Shown: positions 1 to 10,782 of the stretch, in pieces
Layout: each line of letters starts with the position of its first letter
Numbering within the stretch: position 1 is the stretch's first letter
NCBI GenBank assembly: GCA_037447655.1
Contig: JBBHKE010001969.1
Coordinates: 186,001-250,000 of the forward strand
Reading direction: 5' to 3'
Length of the DNA stretch: 64,000 bases
Source of the DNA: Zygnema cylindricum
Taxonomy: Eukaryota > Streptophyta > Zygnematophyceae > Zygnematales > Zygnemataceae
Program-made: the position numbers and the translations under genes
Notes under the pieces: model-generated
What the model was told of the DNA's origin: nothing
The model's input: the letters and a program-made list of their open reading frames with translations, nothing else
The model's database searches: none

Positions 1-340
1 GCAAATATTCATCCAAAATAACCGCAGTTGCGTTGTCTTGTCTGCGTCGCAACTGCGCCGAACCAGCGGTGCTTGTTTTAACATTTCGTTTATTCCACAT
101 TGATCGCTACGCGATCCGCCGTCCATTTGTCAATGCTTGTACACGCCACTCAGTGAGTCTTTTACATCCCTTAAATTATATCCGTTCGTTCGCTCCCCCA
201 ATCCATGAATCCATTCAAACCTCCACATTAAATTCCATAGCGCACGAACTATTGCGTACGCACGAAACTAACTTTTCAAAACAACACAAACTGTCGTACG
301 ACTGGCAAAATGTACATCGAGAATCGTTATTAATGTGAAA
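1..340. repeat. Fragments of dispersed repeat
   Basis: No gene is recognised. Bases 10-62 resemble 20205-20265 (a GCAGTTGCG/GCAACTGCG-rich unit), and bases 118-285 resemble 19428-19622 (shared words such as CGCACGAAACTAACTTTTCA). The two blocks therefore occur near each other in two places in the window, in a different order. An open frame at 33-338 has no recognisable motif and is probably chance. Confidence 0.5.
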
Positions 341-362
341 TTTAAATATTGTTGAAGGAAAT

Positions 363-863
363 TTACCGTAATTGATGCTAATTAAGATTTTTTTTATTTT
401 TTTTTAAAGGTGTAGTAAAATTTCGACTTAATGCTAATTTGGGAACAACAAAAATGGAATATTCGTTGTACAATTTTATACATTAATATATGTATTTTTA
501 CAAGATATTAGAAACCGTACGTCGTCATGGAAATTAAATATCCGTACAGGTCAGACTAATCTACGTATCATTATAATCCCGTTTTAATCTTGTTTTTTTA
601 GCGCATATTCTTATGCGTGAGCATATGATTTAATTCATTTTTGTAAGTTTTTCACTTATAGAAGTACATTTATGTACGGTCAGACATTGTCCGTATACCA
701 CACTATTTATATCTTATTGTATTTTTGTTCATTACCCTATTTTATACGTTACCATAATCAACGTCAAAGAAAAATTATAATCATCTAATTCTATTTGAGG
801 AAAAAAAAAAAAAATTTAAAAACCCAAATTAGTGACTTTGACACTAATAACGATTCACAATGT
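363..863. mobile_element. Degenerate ~0.5 kb TIR element (family B)
   Basis: The right end reads CACTAATAACGATTCACAATGTA. Its reverse complement matches the TACACCGTGAATCG-type terminus of the better copies at 13209-13710 and 61309-61864. The left end (TTTACCGTAATTGATGCTAATTA) is a weak partner. Inside are poly-A/T and a GTACGG-rich centre like the other copies. No protein is encoded, so it would be non-autonomous. The left boundary is approximate. Confidence 0.45.
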
Positions 864-1090
864 AGCGTTGCCGTGGGTCAAAGTACGGACTGCTGTACCG
901 CTAGCACAATCTAAAGTTGCCAACAATCCCAAGCAAAGACTACCAGCCGTACCTGCCCCTTAAAAAGCGTCGTTATAAGTAAGTGCGGTTCGCCAAAAGT
1001 GACGCATAGCGTGCATATTGACCATAAATGTCCCGTGCGCATAATACGCACAAAAAAAACGAGCGAAAACTATGCACAATACGTATTTAA

Positions 1091-1262
1091 TGTAGAAATT
1101 AGTGGTTTTAAAGTATTTTCTAGGTCTAAATAGAACTAAAGAAGCCGAGGCAGTCTACCTCTAACTTCTCTCTCCAACTCTCAAACTTGTCGTAGTCATT
1201 AAGAATTTGGAGAGGAAGCTAGAGCCATGGCTACCTAGGCTATCTTGAGGTTTATGCGAAGT
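1091..1262 (+). repeat. Copia-type LTR head fragment, + orientation
   Basis: It starts TGTAGAAATTAGTGG and carries the TATTTTCTAGGTCT and GAGCCATGGCT words found at the head of every LTR of this lineage. It is the inverted counterpart of 45845-46004. Only about 170 bp survive before a second LTR in the opposite orientation begins. Confidence 0.55.
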
Positions 1263-1275
1263 TTATATTAGTTAG

Positions 1276-2110
1276 TGAAATTCTGTGGTCTCCATTGACC
1301 CACAGAATGAGCAGCCTATGTAAAGCCTCTAGGATAATATTTGCCCCTTCTACTTTCCCGCTGAATAAGTGCCGCCCAGGCACAAAAATATTCTGACCAC
1401 TCTCACCCTTGTGAGGACAAGACTCCCCTGAGTCAAACGCAAAAAGAATCACTAAATTTGCTCACTTGAGAAGTAAGTTATGGCTGGTCAAAGATGACCT
1501 TTATAGTTAGAAGCTCTCTTAGAGAGAGAGGTACCTAAATATTACTAAGTCTCGGTCTGCCTACTCACGACTACCTACTATTAAACCCTAGCCCAATAGG
1601 AACACTATAAAGTACAAGAAGGTACAATGGGCGATGTACTTATTGTACGACCATTGTACGACAAGGTCTACAAGGTGACACTTATCATATCGGAGGCCAT
1701 GGTTCCTCCTCCCATCTTCTCCGGTATCAAATAATGTGGCGCCACGTGGCACCGCGTGACGCTATATCCGTATGCCGCCAAAAAGCACACTTCGTGTGGC
1801 GGTTATAATGCCGGCCGTCGAATCAAAACATATTTTACACGGTTCAGATTCGCGTACATGCAGAAATTGCTCCTTTTGGTTAGTCTGCTGTTAATTAGCT
1901 GTTTTGTTAATGTTAATATATTTATGAAACCCATCACGTGTATCGTTTCGTATCGCCTTAATGATTAAGGCGTAAGGCTATAAAGAATCTAGAGGTCTCA
2001 GGTTCAAATCTAGTTCTTGGCAACATTTTAGCAAAAATACCCTTAACTGCAAAAACTGCCACTTTCTAAATATGGCGGCAGCCATGGCGCGCCTTTGATC
2101 CTTACTCTCT
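1276..2110 (-). repeat. Truncated copia-type LTR, minus orientation
   Basis: It begins TGAAATTCTGTGGTCTCCATTG on the + strand, which is the tail of a minus-strand LTR. It shares its whole body, including the CCACGTGGC and GCATGTACGCGAATCTGAACC-type blocks, with the reverse complement of the solo LTR at 35117-36351. A tRNA T-arm-like segment (AGGTTCAAATCTAG) lies near 1996-2012. The LTR ends abruptly just before gypsy coding sequence, so it may have replaced the 5' part of that element. Confidence 0.6.
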
Positions 2111-2147
2111 TTCTATAAAACAAAAATAAAATAGGGAAGTGAACTAT

Positions 2148-4068
2148 TAATTACCTCTTTTCAATAGGCTTCAAAGAAAGTGACGACATTGGAAAGACTT
2201 CCGAAGAGGCCCGGGAAGTCGTGACAAAACTTCTCGAGGAGTACGCAGATGTGTTTTCCCCGAAGCTCCCCGAAGGATTACCTCCGAAGCGCGAAGTAGA
2301 CCATAGGATAGAGCTTGTTCCTGGAGCGGTACCCCTGGCTAATCGGATGTACAAGATGAGCTACACCAAGTTGGACGAATTGAAAAAGCAACTCGCGGAG
2401 TTGGTCGAAGCCGGAGCAATCGAACCAAGCAAGTCACCGTATGGAGCCCCCGTTCTCTTTGTGAACAAGAAGTATGGAGGTTTCCGTATGTGTGTAGACT
2501 ACCGAGCGCTGAAAAAATTAACGGTGAAGAATGCGTACCCCTTACCGAGGATAGACGAATTGTTGGATCGACTTCGAGGTGCCAAATATTTTTCAAAAAT
2601 AGACTTGCGGAGCGGCTACCACCAGATCAGAATTGCCAAGGAGGATGTAGAGAAGACGGCGTTCAGAACTCGATACGGTCATTTCCAATTTCGGGTAATG
2701 CCGTTCGGGTTGACTAACGCACCGACAACCTTTATGCATTTAATGAATTCCATCTTTTGGCAATATCTGGACGTGTTTGTGATCGTCTTCCTAGACGACA
2801 TACTGGTGTATAGCCGAACGCAAAAGGAGCATATGAAGCACTTACGGAAGGTCCTCGAAGTCCTTCGGGAGCATAAGTTATACGCAAAAAGAAGTAAATG
2901 TGACTTCTTCAAGGAGAAGATTGATTTTTTAAGCCATGTGGTGAGCCGGGACGGAATCGCAGTGGATCCAAACAAGACAAAGGCCGTTAAGGAGTGGCCA
3001 CAGCCGACAAATATCACGGAGTTACGGAGCTTTCTAGGACTATGCTCCTATTATCGACGTTTTGTCGAAGGTTTCGCAAAAATCGCTTCACCGCTTACGG
3101 AGTTGCTCAAAAATGATGTGCCCTATGATTGGAAAGCGGCGCAAGGGGCAGCCTTTAACACGCTAAAGGAGCGGTTGGTTACCGCCCCTGTGTTAGCTAT
3201 TTCTGATCCGGACTTACCTTGGACGATAATTACCGACGCTAGCGATACGGCTATTGGAGCGATCCTTATGCATGATCAAGGAAAAGGCCTTCAACCCATT
3301 GCCTACGATAGTCAAAAACTAAAGGCAGCAGAGCTGAACTGGGCCACCCATGAGAAAGAGACAATAGCTATCATCAATGCGCTGGAGGTTTGGAAGTGTT
3401 ACGTTCAGGGGAAACGGATCACGGTTATCACGGATCACCACGCCTTACAATATCTCCAAACCCAGCCGAAGTTGTCCAAGAAACAAGTGCGCTGGATGAC
3501 GTTTCTGCAAACCTTCGGTCCGGAACTTGTTATAGAATATAAGCCGGGCAAAACGAACCCGGCGGATGCGCTGTCAAGAAGACCCGACGTCGCTGCGTCG
3601 CCAGCGGAGCAACGACTGCAAGCATCGCCGCAAGGGAACAGAGAGTGTGTGAAAGAGAACACGGCAGCGTCGACCGCAACGCAAGATCCGAAACTCAGCG
3701 CAGTCACCAGTACGGTGCAGGTGGACGAACAGTGGTTAAGTCGGATAAAGGCCGCCTACGACGACGATGATGCACTAAAAGAACTCATCAAACGGAAGGT
3801 ACTCGTTCGAACCGCCAATGGTATGTGGCGGTACAGACCGAGTAAGACAACACGACTTTATGTGCCAACAAATACGGAACTTCGTCACACGATTCTTAAA
3901 ATGAGTCACGACGAGCCGCTCAGTGGACATTTTGGGCGGGATAAAACAACCGCACGTGTTGCTGAGGCGTATTACAGGCCAAACATGACTCGAGACATTG
4001 CAGAATATGTCCGGACGTGTGACTCGTGTAATAGGAACAAATCGGATTCAGGGCAACAAGGTTTGTTA
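2148..4068 (+). pseudogene. Chromovirus pol: reverse transcriptase, RNase H, integrase zinc finger
   Basis: The frame is open through 4068. Reverse transcriptase motifs include [34 protein letters not shown] and the catalytic box [10 protein letters not shown] (Asp codons 2794-2799; F-x-D-D where most relatives have Y-x-D-D). RNase H follows ([25 protein letters not shown]), closing with the typical [10 protein letters not shown]. The integrase HHCC finger is visible (His codons 3907 and 3928, then C-x2-C at about 4018-4029). The first ATG in this frame is not the true start: coding extends upstream to about 2148 and the natural N-terminus is lost. The reading stops at TAA 4069-4071 inside a segment normally encoding LLQPLPIP, so this looks like a CAA to TAA change. 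Confidence 0.9.
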
Positions 4069-4071
4069 TAA

Positions 4072-5160
4072 CCCCTTCCAATACCATCTGTTCCTAGGGA
4101 GGCGATCTCAATGGATTTCATCGTGGCCCTTCCCCGGACGAAGGAGGGCTACGACTCAATCTTCGTCGTCGTGGATTACCTGACGAAAATGGCACATTTT
4201 CTCCCTACGTCCACCACAGCTACTGCACGAGATATCGCGAACTTATTCTTTTGGGAGATATTCCGCCATCACGGACTTCCAAAAAAGATCGTTAGCGACC
4301 GCGATCGTAAATTCGTGAGCCACTTTTGGCAAAATCTATTTGCATTATGTGGCACGCAGCTGTCCATGTCCACAGCCTACCACCCTCTAACTGATGGTCA
4401 GACTGAAAGGGTGAATCGAACTTTGGAGGAAGCGTTGCGGGCTTATGTCTCAAGGCACCAAACGGATTGGGTGGACCATTTAACAGCGATTGAGGTAGCA
4501 TATAACAGTGCACTGCACTCTTCGACGAATGCTACGCCATTCTCCCTCAATGGACGACAACCCACTCTTCCCCAAAACTTATTGGTAGCGGACTGCCAAA
4601 CACCGGCAGCTCTGGACTTTGCCAAAACGCTGCAAGAAAACCTGGAAAAGGCGGCCAAGGCGCTCCAACTGGCTAAGGATCGTCAAAAGTCGCAGGCCGA
4701 CGCTCATCGGAAGGACATCATCTTTAGCGTGGGGGACAAGGTTCGCCTTGATATGGCAAACCTCTCCTTGGCGAGTGCCCTCTCGAAGAAGTTGGCCTCG
4801 AAGTTCACGCGCCCGTTCACCATTCTTTCCCGTGTGGGGGCCGTGGCTTATAAATTGGATATCCCGACGGACTGGCATATCCACAACATTTTTCATGTTT
4901 CCCTTCTTAAACCATTCCGCGATCCTGATTCAATGTTCCCTCATCGACGACGGCATACTCCTTTACCACCCGTTCGAGGAACTTCGGACGAGTATGAGGT
5001 GGAAGAGATCCTTAAGTCACGCCACCCTCGGAATTCCAACTCCACCCAATATTTGGTGCGTTGGAAAGGCTACGGTGCTGAGGACGACTCTTGGGTGGAC
5101 GAGAAGGATCTACATTCCCCGGAGTTGCTGCAACGGTTTCAGCGGAGTGAGGCCACTCAG
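4072..5160 (+). pseudogene. Chromovirus integrase core, GPY-type region and chromodomain
   Basis: It is in the same frame as the upstream part after the single stop at 4069. The integrase catalytic triad is visible: Asp in SMDFIVALP (about 4114), Asp in VSDRDRKF (about 4294) and Glu in DGQTERVNR (about 4405). A GPY/F-like module follows (VGDKVRLDMANLS through HNIFHVSLLKPF). The chromodomain at about 4993-5145 has EYEVEEILKSR, QYLVRWKGYG and DDSWVDEKDL. Such chromodomains are known to steer integration toward particular chromatin. Without the stop this would be one continuous pol polyprotein with the preceding part. Confidence 0.9.
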
Positions 5161-6077
5161 CTTTACCGGAGGGGCAATTACAGCGGCCGCAACAAAGGAG
5201 CGAATCACAATGTCGCAACCATCGCAATCATCTTGGGGACGCGGCAAAGGACCGCAACGGCGATGTTACCACACCGCAGCGCTGTAGCAGCGCAGCCACC
5301 GCAGCGCAACATGATTACGATGACGTTAGAGGATCGCAGCACCACCGTTGCGCTAACAGGAAAGCGCAATGGCGCAACTGTGTTTAACTATATGGGTAAC
5401 GATGAACCCTCATTGTCGCTGCAGCAGCGCAGTTTTATAAATGATGGACGCTGCGATACCCTCGCACGCTGCGACGTTTCACAAAGTTCAAAAGTGAAAC
5501 CCTCAACCCCCGTGAATAAAGCCGCCATCCGTCCTCACGACCAACCCAGTCTCGGTAGCTTGGAAATTGCTTCTCTCCACACAATCAGTTTACCTTCGCT
5601 TCTGGAATTACCGAACTTGTCTGGTTCAGCAGTGTCTATGGCGTCGTCGTCCTATCCACCACCAAAAAGGAGGAGACTAGTACGGGTGGGACAAGGAGAT
5701 CGGGACCGTCCCGAGAGATTGTTATGGGCGGCGGAGGCCATGGTGGAAGCAAGCAGGCGAAGAGTAGAAGTGGAACCGGAACCTGAGGAAAGTGACAGTA
5801 GCGAGGCACCACCGGCAGAGACCAGTGGAGGGGAGGGGTCAAAAAACTCACAAGACCCTGAATACACCCCAACCCAGAAAGGTGATCAGGAATTTAAAGA
5901 AGATCATGAGCTATCAGAGGTGGAGGAAAATGAACGAGAACCAACGCCTCCGCCAATTGAAGAGCGGAGGTCACCCCTGAGGTGCGGGTACTCAAGTTGG
6001 CTCGAAAGAATGCTCTGCAGCGGGCTGGAGCTGCAAGGAAACACGTGTCCTTTAAATTACGGAAGGTACCTCGGTGG
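5161..6077 (+). pseudogene. Post-chromodomain extension of the chromovirus ORF
   Basis: The frame stays open about 300 codons beyond the chromodomain, longer than a usual chromovirus C-terminus. The first part is rich in GCAGCGCAAC-type words and may be low-information sequence. From about 5637 it reads as a basic start (PPPKRRRLVRVG), then an acidic Glu/Ser/Pro-rich stretch. Near 5960-5990 coding appears to shift by one frame, after which LKLARKNALQRAG and similar charged sequence reads up to the copia insertion. The function is unknown. It could be a C-terminal polyprotein tail or a separate 3' ORF. Confidence 0.5.
6073..6077. repeat. Target-site duplication GGTGG (left)
   Basis: GGTGG lies immediately outside the TG of the left LTR of the nested copia element. 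The identical GGTGG follows the right LTR at 10424-10428. Five bp is the usual duplication length for Ty1/copia integrases. Confidence 0.9.
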
Positions 6078-7289
6078 TGAAACTCTGAGACCTCCATTGG
6101 CCCTCAGAGTATGCAGATCCAAAAGAAGTTAATCTAGATAGTGCCGACTCCAAGTTAATATAAACCCAAATAACTAACCCCTTGATAGTCACAATCCCAA
6201 TATAGATTCACCACTGTGAAATAACACTTTCTGTGTACTTAGTTCCACCACAGAATGCAAAGTTAGAATATGAGATTTGGACACATTCACCCACTTTGAC
6301 TTTCCCTTATAAATGCAGCCACCCTGGCAGACAAAATCTCTGACCGACTACATCCCTGTGTAGCTTGGACTCCCTTGAGTCCGCAACAAAAAGAATCACT
6401 GAAAATGGTCAAGTAAATTGATAGTTATGGCTGGCCAAAGTTTGCCATTTATACAGAGTGCTCTCTGGGAGAGGCAGCTGCCTACCCAAAATTTTCTAAG
6501 TCCAATTCCCTCTCTTAAACTCTATCTACTGAAGTACGGCACCAATCAAATTACTGTGTCGTACAGAAAAGTACAGGTGCCGGTGTACTTTATGTACGGC
6601 CATTGTACGACATGGCCAAAATGTCGACACGTGTCAAATCAGGATTTGTTCCTGTAATCTGCGGAATTCCCGTAGTCCAATGTTATCACGCCACGTGTCA
6701 TCTGACGTGGCAAAGACCGTTAAACGCCAAAAATGCCTTTTCCGTGATCGCGGCGCCTATCGTGGCCGTCCGATCAAAACCGGCTATAATCCTAGCCGCT
6801 GAAATTCGACGCGCGGTATTTGTTTCGCTATCGAAACAAATGCGCGGTATTTGTTTCGCTATCGAAACAAATGCGCGGTATCCGTTCTGTCCACATACTG
6901 TACTTCATACTAAATCAAACTGTATCTATGTACTAAGTATCTATTAGTCGTTAAACGGATTAATCTACATATGACGATTTTTATATTTATCAAACCCTAT
7001 ATATCGTAATATCTGTCCTAGACTTAACGGCTAGAGTTAACGGCTAATGCGGATTGACGGACGGCATGTACCAGGATCAATTCCGGTGTTCGTCCACTAA
7101 CTTTTGGTAAGTCTACCTAATTCACCCCCTTGTCTTCTCTAGAGAGCCTAGGCAGCCATGGCTCTAGCTCCCTATCCAGCCTTTAGTGATTACAACAAGT
7201 GTGGGGGCTTGGATAAGGGAGTTAGAGGCAGACCGCCTCAGCTCTTTTTCTATCCTAATATAGACCTAGAAAATACTCAAATATCAACA
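6078..7289 (-). repeat. 3' LTR of nested copia element (1212 bp)
   Basis: On the minus strand it runs TGTTGATATTTGAG to GAGTTTCA. It contains a TATA-like CTGTATAAATGG (plus strand 6445-6456), CACGTGGC and GTACGACA words, and a T-arm-like CCAGGATCAATTCCGG near 7072-7087. It carries two copies of a 31-bp block at about 6811-6872, built around arms ATTTGTTTCG and CGAAACAAAT, where the 5' LTR has only one. Confidence 0.9.
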
Positions 7290-7308
7290 CTCCCCTTATT
7301 TTCTAGTC
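7290..7308 (-). promoter_or_regulatory. Polypurine tract of nested copia element
   Basis: On the minus strand it reads GACTAGAAAATAAGGGGAG directly against the 3' LTR. Purine tracts in this place prime plus-strand DNA synthesis. The same tract abuts the LTRs ending at 16199 and 20963, with a close variant at 24291. Confidence 0.85.
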
Positions 7309-7399
7309 TTTTTTCTTTCAACTTCCACAAACAAGTAAACAAACACCCCCTCCCTTTTTTTTTTTTTCTTTTCTTTTTCCTTTTTCCTTTCCTTTTCAT

Positions 7400-7714
7400 A
7401 AAACTTAAGTATTTAACACAGTGCATTAAATGAACTGAAATAATAATTGCATCACACATTTTATTTAACATCCCACTTTTCATAAATCCGAGCAAAGATG
7501 TTATCCACCTCATCACACACAAACCGATTTCCCTCTTGCGATCCAAACAGCCAGCCCCATCTCCAATCTGCAACATACACCCAGATGCTAACCCTTTTAC
7601 AGGCACATCTTCACAAGTGACGTCACACCAAGTAGTGATGTCAAATCCATCCACCCCCAAATATTCCCAAAAAACACTAGTCCCCACTAAGTTCCTCATA
7701 AGATCTACATCTTT
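7400..7714 (-). pseudogene. RNase H remnant fused to gag
   Basis: On the minus strand the frame continuing from gag contains a segment (about VDLMRNLVGTSVFWEYLG, ITTWCDVTCEDVPVKG, ASGCML) that aligns by eye with the copia RNase H read at 16507-16854 (RVMRHLIGMRDIWLHLGG, ITTSSDVSYEDALM). The catalytic context is degraded. A long deletion removed everything between gag and this tail while leaving one frame open. Confidence 0.65.
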
Positions 7715-9262
7715 CGTACTCATATTTTTATCCATGATAATTACCCCATTTTCTGAACTTCCCTCACTCTCTCCCATGGAATTCTTTCCACTATTACTTT
7801 CTAATTTAATTCCCAATAAATATTTCTTCTCTCCCCTATCCTTTGAAACCTCTTCGAGTTTCACTTCTCCCCTTTCCTCGGAATCCGTTGAAGTCTCCCT
7901 TTCCGACCAGTTTTCTGGTTCCCTATTATCTATAAAATTATCCTGATTAATTTTATCTTTCCCGTTTTCACTTATGGATCCTAGAACTGACTTTCTCATT
8001 TCTAAGTCATACACTCTACACTCCTCGACATCCTCAAGTACCTCCTCTCTCTTTACTTCCCTTATACCTCCAAAAGCACACTGTTGCCTTCGTGCAATTA
8101 CTGTGTGCTTTTCTTTCTTCCCCATACTACTAATCCGGAGAAGCTCTAAAATATCTTCATCCTCTTTCTCCTCTTCCCCTTCTTCCTCCTCATCCACATT
8201 CCAACTTCTAAGTTTTTCCAAACAAGGGCATTCCTCCATATAATGACCCGGTTCCCTACAAAAGAAGCAAGCCCCCTTTTTCAAAGCTCCCCTTTCTTTT
8301 CCTCTCCCTCTCTTTCCACCAAAGTTCCGATAAGGTTTACCTTTGTCTTTCTTTCTCTCATCACGCTTCCGCTCGTCACCACCGTTCCTCTCATCACGCT
8401 TCCGCTCGTCACCGCCGTTCCTCTCATCACGCTTGCCCCAATCACCACCAGCTGAAAATACATTGACCCTGTCCTTTCCCCTACGAAGCTCCAAAGTGCT
8501 TTCCTTCACAAGAATTATTCCCATGGTAAAGCTCCAAGTCCATGAGGAGCCATCCATTGCCTGCATACGACAAATGATGTTTTGGTACTCATCTGGGAGT
8601 TCCATAAGTAGTGTATTAATCTTACTCTCCTCAGATTCTACATATCCCGCACTAGTAAGCTCAACGTATAACGCAACAATATCATTGCAAAACTCTATCA
8701 TGTTACCACCTTTATAAACGTAGGCATCTATTTCCTGTTTTACTAATTGTTGCCACTGAATAGTCTCACTCTTATAAATCTAAATTAGTTCTTCCCATAT
8801 CTTTAAAGCTTTCGTTAGACTTAAAAGAGTGATAGCTATCGACTTAGACACATATCTAAGTATGAGATGTTTTGCTATAGTGTTTTTGTATTCCCATATT
8901 TTTGTGTCATTTTCTTCAGTTTTAATCCCTACATGTGGTACCATAGCTGAGAGCCTAGCTCACCTCACCATAGGTGTCCCATTTTCCTTCTCCTCTATTT
9001 CTCTATCCACGGAAAGATTTTTCCCTTCACCTTCCGTAGCATCTAAACTCCGGTTGATATTCTAGGCAGCCTCAGATGAATCTCCATAGTAAGCTCCTCC
9101 AAAGCCAGGTGGCGGACATCTCACTTGTCCCGAAACAATTCCCCATAAGTGTTTCTCAAAAAGCAATCCCGCCATTGTAAACTCCCAATAGGTGAAGTCT
9201 GTTCCATCGAACATAGGCACCCTAGATGGTGGGCCTTTAACCTGAAACTCAGAGACCTCCAT
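7715..9262 (-). pseudogene. Copia-type gag with CCHC zinc knuckle
   Basis: The N-terminus reads PMFDGTDFTYWEFTMAGLLF, the usual start of copia gag. The middle part continues from 9062 to 8702 with stops (for example KALKIWEEL). The 8701-7715 part has LMELPDEYQ, a basic RNA-binding stretch with repeated GDERKRDERN, and the zinc knuckle CFFCREPGHYMEEC. A very acidic C-terminal half follows. The first ATG (9262) lies inside the 5' LTR, so the frame crosses the LTR edge and the primer site. Internal stops make this copy inactive. Confidence 0.75.
9228..9242 (-). promoter_or_regulatory. Half-tRNA-iMet primer-binding site (nested element)
   Basis: The minus strand immediately after the 5' LTR is GGTTAAAGGCCCACC. 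This is 13 of 15 to GGTTATGGGCCCACC, the complement of the plant initiator tRNA-Met anticodon arm. The common TGGTATCAGAGC site, complementary to the tRNA 3' end, is absent. Confidence 0.7.
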
Positions 9263-10423
9263 TGGCCCTCAGAGTATGCAGATCCAAAAAAAGCTAATCT
9301 AGATAGTGCCGACTCCAAGTTAATATAAACCTTAATGACTGACCCCTTGACAGACACAATCCCAATATAGATTCACCGGTGTGAAATAACACTTTCTGTG
9401 TGCTCAGTTCCACCACAGAATGCAAAGTTAGAATATGAGATTTGGACACATTCACCCACTTTGACTTTCCCTTATAAATGTAGCCACCCTGGCAAACAAA
9501 AACTCTGACCGACTACACCCTTGTGTAGCTTGGACTCTCTTGAGTCCGCAACAAAAAGAATCACTGAAAATGGTCAAGTAAATTGATAGTTATGGCTAGC
9601 CAAAGTTTGCCATTTATACAAAGTGCTCTCTGGGAGAGGCAGCTGCCTACCCAAAATTTTCTTTGTCCAATTCCCTCTTTTAAGCTCTATCTACTGAAGT
9701 ACGGCACCAATCAAATTACTGTGTCGTACAGAAAAGTACAGGTGCCGGTGTACTTTATGTACGGCCATTGTACGACATGGCCAAAATGTCGACACGTGTC
9801 AAATCAGGATTTGTTCCTGTAATCTGCGGAATTCTCGTAGTCCAATGTTATCACGCCACGTGTCATCTGACGTGGCAAAGACCGTTAAACGCCAAAAATG
9901 CCTTTTTTGTGATCGCGACGCCTATCGTGGCCGTCCGATCAAAACCGGCTATAATCCTAGCCGCTGAAATTCGACGCGCGGTATTTGTTTCGCTATCGAA
10001 ACAAATGCGCGGTATCCTTTCTGTCCACATACTGTACTTCATACTAAATCAAACTGTATCTATGTACTAAGTATCTATTAGTCGTTAAACAGATTAATCT
10101 ACATATGACGATTTTTATATTTATCAAACCCTATATATCGTAATATCTGTCCTAGACTTAACAGCTAGAGTTAACGGCTAATGCGGATTGACGGACGGCA
10201 TGTACCAGGATCAATTCCTGGGTCCGTCCACTAACTTTTGGTAAGTCTACCTAATTCACCCCCTTGTCTTCTCTAGAGAGCCTAGGCAGCCATGGCTCTA
10301 GCTCCCTATCCAGCCTTTAGTGACTACAACAAGTGTGGGGGCTTGGATAGGGGAGTTAGAGGCAGACCGCCTCAGCTCTTTTTCTATCCTAATACAGACC
10401 TAGAAAATACTCAAATATCAACA
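9243..10423 (-). repeat. 5' LTR of nested copia element (1181 bp)
   Basis: It is the partner of 6078-7289, starting TGAAACTC and ending CAAATATCAACA on the + strand. It has one copy of the 31-bp hairpin block that is doubled in the other LTR. A TATA-like CATTTATACA lies at 9611-9620. A T-arm-like CCAGGATCAATTCCTGG lies at about 10204-10220. Confidence 0.9.
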
Positions 10424-10428
10424 GGTGG
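10424..10428. repeat. Target-site duplication GGTGG (right)
   Basis: It is identical to 6073-6077 and directly follows the CA end of the LTR. Beyond it the interrupted gypsy sequence resumes. Confidence 0.9.
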
Positions 10429-10760
10429 GAACCAGCGGACGAAGAAGCGGAGGAAGTTTCCCCAGTGGCCGATCCTCAAGAACCCCGGATTCCGGCACCC
10501 GAGGAGCCTGCACCGGCGGACGTTCCGCCGCGACCCGAAGTACCTGAGGTTTAGGAAGGGAAAGATCAGGTTCGAGAACGAATCACTTGGCGGCGGTTGG
10601 CAGTTGCAGATCATCACATTGCGTTACTGGAGACCTGATGTGAACAGCTCCAAAATCAACTCGACGCCCTTCGCCAGGAGTTTGAAGAGTATCGCGAGGA
10701 AACATATGACATACTCCGGCAATTGCAGTTTCCCTGAGTCAATCAAAGTTTAGCGGGACG
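10429..10760 (+). pseudogene. 3' coding part of the interrupted chromovirus
   Basis: Reading on in the frame used just before the insertion (with one GGTGG counted) gives a Glu/Pro-rich stretch, such as EEAEEVSPVADPQEPR and PAPEEPAPADVPPRP, to a stop near 10551. Further on, a different frame encodes a coiled-coil-like piece (LDALRQEFEEYREETYD) ending at TGA about 10735. The shift and stop show decay. This may be the end of the pol polyprotein, or an extra 3' ORF in the position where some elements carry env-like or accessory genes. Confidence 0.5.
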
Positions 10761-10782
10761 CTGAATCCTTAGTGGGAGGCAC

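Larger units (their letters stand above)
6078..10423 (-). mobile_element. Complete nested copia-type element, non-autonomous
   Basis: Two similar LTRs (6078-7289 and 9243-10423) with TG/CA ends flank about 1.95 kb of internal DNA, and GGTGG duplications lie outside. On the minus strand the order is 5' LTR, half-tRNA primer site, gag, a short RNase H remnant, polypurine tract, 3' LTR. Protease, integrase and nearly all of reverse transcriptase are absent, so it must have moved using proteins from a relative. The two LTRs differ by a small number of substitutions plus one 31-bp repeat unit, so the insertion looks fairly recent. Confidence 0.9.

Noticed and set aside
5636-5872. Minus-strand Pro/Ser/Leu frames opposite the chromovirus tail
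   Set aside because: They are antisense shadows of the acidic coding region.
7157-7433. Open frame starting MALAPYPAFSDYNK, repeated at 10292
   Set aside because: It lies in the head of an LTR on the strand opposite to the element, recurs only because the LTR recurs, and is degenerate in other LTRs.
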